From NCBI RefSeq assembly GCF_000731315.1, contig NZ_HG938353.1:3100001-3164000 (forward strand): DNA of 64,000 nucleotides, written 5' to 3'. Positions within the stretch are counted from its first letter, which is position 1, and every line of letters begins with the position of its first letter. Positions 62,092 through 64,000 of this stretch are shown piece by piece. The position numbers and the translations under genes were made by a program. This DNA comes from Neorhizobium galegae bv. orientalis str. HAMBI 540 (GTDB lineage Bacteria; Pseudomonadota; Alphaproteobacteria; Rhizobiales; Rhizobiaceae). The notes under the pieces were generated by a model. It did not search any database. It saw nothing but the letters and a program-made list of their open reading frames with translations, and was not told where the DNA came from.

Positions 62092-62781
62092 CTAGAACCG
62101 GTAGGTAACGCCTGTGCCGATCAGCCAGGGATTGATCTTCGCCTTGCCGCTCAGCGGCCCGAGCACGTCGTGATCAGCCTTCCAGTCGGTCTCCATGAAG
62201 ATCTTCTTCACGTCGAAGTTCACGCCCCAGTGCTGGTCGATCATGTAGTCGAAGCCGACCTGTAGGGCTGCGCCGACGTGGTTCTCGACGTCGAGATTGT
62301 GGAAGCCCGGCTTTTCCGACTGGTTGTAGAAGAGCGAATAATTGACGCCAGCACCGACATAGGGCTTGAAGGCGCCGAAATCGGTGAAGTGGTATTGCAG
62401 CGTCAGCGTCGGCGGTAGAAGCCAGGCGCGGCCGACCGGCACGCCGACGGCACCGTCTTCCTTGATATTCGCATAGGTGGTGCCAAGGACCAGTTCGGCG
62501 GCGATATTGTCGGTGAAGAAGTAGCTGATATCGAGTTCGGGGATGACCGAATCGGAAAAGGACAGGTCCGAACCCGGCACGCCGTTGACCGAGCCGCGGT
62601 TCTCAGTGATGACGCCCAAGCCGCGCACGCGGATCTGCCAGGGGCTCTGGCCGGTAGCGGCCTCCTGCGCCACCGGGGCGACGGGTGCCGGCGTCAGATC
62701 CGCCGCTGCCGCCCCGAATGCGAAAAAAGCCGCACCCGCGCCTGCGATCCATCTCTGATGCCGTACCCCATTCGTGTTCAT
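62092..62781 (-). CDS. ompW: OmpW-family outer membrane protein
   Basis: A 229-residue protein with a signal peptide (hydrophobic AGAGAAFFAFGAAA, cleaved near AAA-DL), followed by an eight-stranded barrel ending in Phe. Typical OmpW features are WQIRVRGLGVITENRG, LSFSDSVIPELDISYFFTDN, LPPTLTLQYHF and YVGAGVNYSLFY. OmpW forms a narrow hydrophobic channel for small apolar compounds. A perfect TTGAT-N4-ATCAA box upstream suggests oxygen-limited control. Confidence 0.94.
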   Translation of the reverse strand: MNTNGVRHQRWIAGAGAAFFAFGAAAADLTPAPVAPVAQEAATGQSPWQIRVRGLGVITENRGSVNGVPGSDLSFSDSVIPELDISYFFTDNIAAELVLGTTYANIKEDGAVGVPVGRAWLLPPTLTLQYHFTDFGAFKPYVGAGVNYSLFYNQSEKPGFHNLDVENHVGAALQVGFDYMIDQHWGVNFDVKKIFMETDWKADHDVLGPLSGKAKINPWLIGTGVTYRF

Positions 62782-62848
62782 GAAAGCTCTCCTTAGCTGC
62801 GTTTTGATCTTGCAGCGAGAGGCTTAGGAGCGGGCATCGAGAGTCGGA

Positions 62849-62862
62849 TTGATCAGGATCAA
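62849..62862 (-). promoter_or_regulatory. FNR/FixK-type box upstream of ompW
   Basis: TTGATCAGGATCAA is an exact match to TTGAT-N4-ATCAA. Its centre is about 74 bases upstream of the ompW ATG, leaving room for a start site 41.5 bases downstream and a short leader, the usual activator geometry. Confidence 0.75.
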
Positions 62863-62913
62863 TCGCGGCCGGCGGATGCACGGCGGCGGCCTGAAAGGGA
62901 GAATTTGTCGCAC

Positions 62914-62974
62914 GAAAAACCCCGCCTCCCCGCGGGCGCTCCAATGGGAACGCTCCACCGGGGAGACGGGGTTT
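62914..62974 (-). terminator. Terminator of the GNAT gene
   Basis: A long stem (15 bases, one mismatch) between 62917-62931 and 62960-62974, with inner stem possibilities. The minus strand continues with five T. It lies 64 bases after the acetyltransferase stop. Confidence 0.8.
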
Positions 62975-63037
62975 GGGCAGATCGTCGGAGCGCGAGGCCT
63001 TGAGTGCTGAATGCCTTGGTCGAAAACTCGACCTTTG

Positions 63038-63607
63038 TCAGGCCAGCTTGCGCCCGTTGGCGACGATCATGCCAGCGGCGCCTTCCAGCCAGCCGGCCTT
63101 GAGTTCGAGCGCCAGGAAACGCGAACGCTCGAAGGGGCCGGGCATGACAAGATGCCGGGTTTTGTCGGCGAAGAAACCGAACCGTTCATAATAGGCAGCA
63201 TCGCCGACCAGCAGGATCGCGCCGTGGCCGCGCTTGTGAGCCTCGGTGATCGCCGCACGCATCAGTGCAGCACCTATGCCCTTGCCTTCGTAAGCGCAAT
63301 CGACCGCGAGCGGGCCGAGCAGCAGTGCATCGATCGCCTGGCCTTCGGACGAAATGCCGGCTTCGATGTTCCAAAGCCGCACGGTACCGATCACGTGACC
63401 GGCGCCGTCACGGGCGACGATCGCAAGGCCTTCGGCCGGCACGCGGTTGCGGCGGATCTTTTCCGACGATTTTTTGCGCCGATCCGGGCCCATGGCGCGG
63501 TCGAGCAGGGTTTCGCGGGCGACCACGTCGGCCGGAGTTTCGGCGTCGATGGCGAAAGTGGAGTTGGGCGCAAAGAATGCGCGCACAGAATCAAGAACAG
63601 CGGCCAT
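63038..63607 (-). CDS. GNAT family N-acetyltransferase
   Basis: A 189-residue acetyltransferase of the YhbS-like type. After a 60-residue lead, VARDGAGHVIGTVRLWNIEA and the acetyl-CoA loop YEGKGIGAALMRAAITEAHK, then LLVGDAAYYERFGF. It lies downstream of the ornithine/lysine decarboxylase gene (121 bases). A polyamine or amino acid substrate is plausible from that context, but the spacing does not prove one operon. Confidence 0.9.
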   Translation of the reverse strand: MAAVLDSVRAFFAPNSTFAIDAETPADVVARETLLDRAMGPDRRKKSSEKIRRNRVPAEGLAIVARDGAGHVIGTVRLWNIEAGISSEGQAIDALLLGPLAVDCAYEGKGIGAALMRAAITEAHKRGHGAILLVGDAAYYERFGFFADKTRHLVMPGPFERSRFLALELKAGWLEGAAGMIVANGRKLA

Positions 63608-63728
63608 CTTGGCCTCCCGTACCCAATACCGTTATCAGCGGCGATGAAGAGGAATTGTGAATTTGCCGCCCCGGCTGGTTACGGGGCCGGCGGTATTAGA
63701 TGACGCCAGTTAGGCAGGCAAAACCGCC

Positions 63729-64000
63729 TTAGATGACGTACGCCTTCAGGGGGTCGAAACCGTTGAAGGCGACGGCCGAGTAGGTCGTCGTATAGGCGCC
63801 AGTGCCTTCGATCAGAACCTCGTCGCCAATGGTGAGTGTCACCGGCAGCGGATACATGTTCTTCTCGTACATCACGTCGGCGCTGTCGCAGGTCGGGCCG
63901 GCGAGAACGCAGGGTTCCATCTCATCGCTGTCCCGCTCGGTGCGGATCGGGTAGCGGATGGCCTCGTCCATGGTTTCGGCGAGACCGCCGAACTTGCCGA
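63729..64000 (-). CDS. Ornithine/lysine decarboxylase, C-terminal part (cut by window edge)
   Basis: The last 89 codons; the gene continues past the right edge. The part shown is the C-terminal beta domain of a eukaryotic-type (fold III) PLP decarboxylase: EPCVLAGPTCDSADVMYEKN carries the active-site Cys of the dimer partner (GPTCDSAD), and GAYTTTYSAVAFNGFDPLKA is the conserved end. Such enzymes make putrescine or cadaverine. The rhizobial form often accepts both amino acids. Confidence 0.93.
   Translation of the reverse strand, partial: GKFGGLAETMDEAIRYPIRTERDSDEMEPCVLAGPTCDSADVMYEKNMYPLPVTLTIGDEVLIEGTGAYTTTYSAVAFNGFDPLKAYVI

Overview
The window looks like a chromosomal segment of a Rhizobiaceae-type alphaproteobacterium (Rhizobium/Agrobacterium/Neorhizobium/Ensifer group). 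The grounds are the GC-rich coding sequence, the glgP-glgB-glgC-glgA-pgm-glgX order, the soxBDAG sarcosine oxidase operon, the split pntA1/pntA2/pntB transhydrogenase with an aa3-oxidase subunit IV gene beside it, TTAA-N7-TTAA (CtrA-type) sites, and the ornithine/lysine decarboxylase-GNAT pair. Genus-level placement is inference. I saw no rRNA, tRNA, CRISPR array, insertion sequence or prophage.

Layout. 1-4616: start of an SbmA/BacA-like ABC exporter, a small VOC protein, and a TetR-HlyD-ABC-ABC2 efflux operon behind a TetR-type operator. 4756-11395: a three-gene peptide-ligase cluster (transglutaminase-DUF2126; circularly permuted ATP-grasp plus alpha-E; second transglutaminase). 11522-12763: a single TadG-like von Willebrand A protein with its own terminator. 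12962-23962: a tightly packed glycogen operon covering synthesis, branching, phosphorolysis and debranching. 24094-26971: MaoC hydratase, DUF2332 protein and a cyclopropane fatty acid synthase-like methyltransferase. 27019-32549 (minus): soxBDAG and a small membrane protein. 32934-34187: ribosomal protein S21 and a TPR lipoprotein. 34228-36497 (minus): two overlapping alpha/beta hydrolases and a ParDE pair. 36589-40948 (minus): proton-translocating transhydrogenase, aa3 oxidase subunit IV and a FeeM-like acyl transferase. 41103-43433 (minus): a membrane PAS-GGDEF-EAL protein. 43742-48303: TRAP permease genes, an FkbM methyltransferase and a TRAP binding protein. 48610-54226: a glutamine amidotransferase, a MarR/FUSC divergent pair, LacI and MarR regulators, a creatininase-like protein and a Phd/VapC pair. 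54369-56482: a zinc-type CobW GTPase with a WD40 protein. 56885-64000: diguanylate cyclase, serine hydrolase, two small unknown genes, LysR/SDR/tautomerase, OmpW with an FNR-type box, GNAT acetyltransferase, and the end of an ornithine/lysine decarboxylase.

How the genes work together. The largest functional block is carbon storage. Glucose-1-P from pgm is activated by glgC, polymerised by glgA and branched by glgB, then mobilised by glgP and glgX, all from one transcript. A second block handles one-carbon and nitrogen metabolism (sarcosine oxidase), and a third makes NADPH from the proton gradient (pntA1/A2/B). The least understood parts are the ATP-grasp/alpha-E/transglutaminase/DUF2126 cluster, predicted to make and trim an unknown peptide, and the FeeM-like synthase, whose flanks carry three CtrA-type boxes. 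I could not run database searches, so family assignments rest on motifs and recall of the families.
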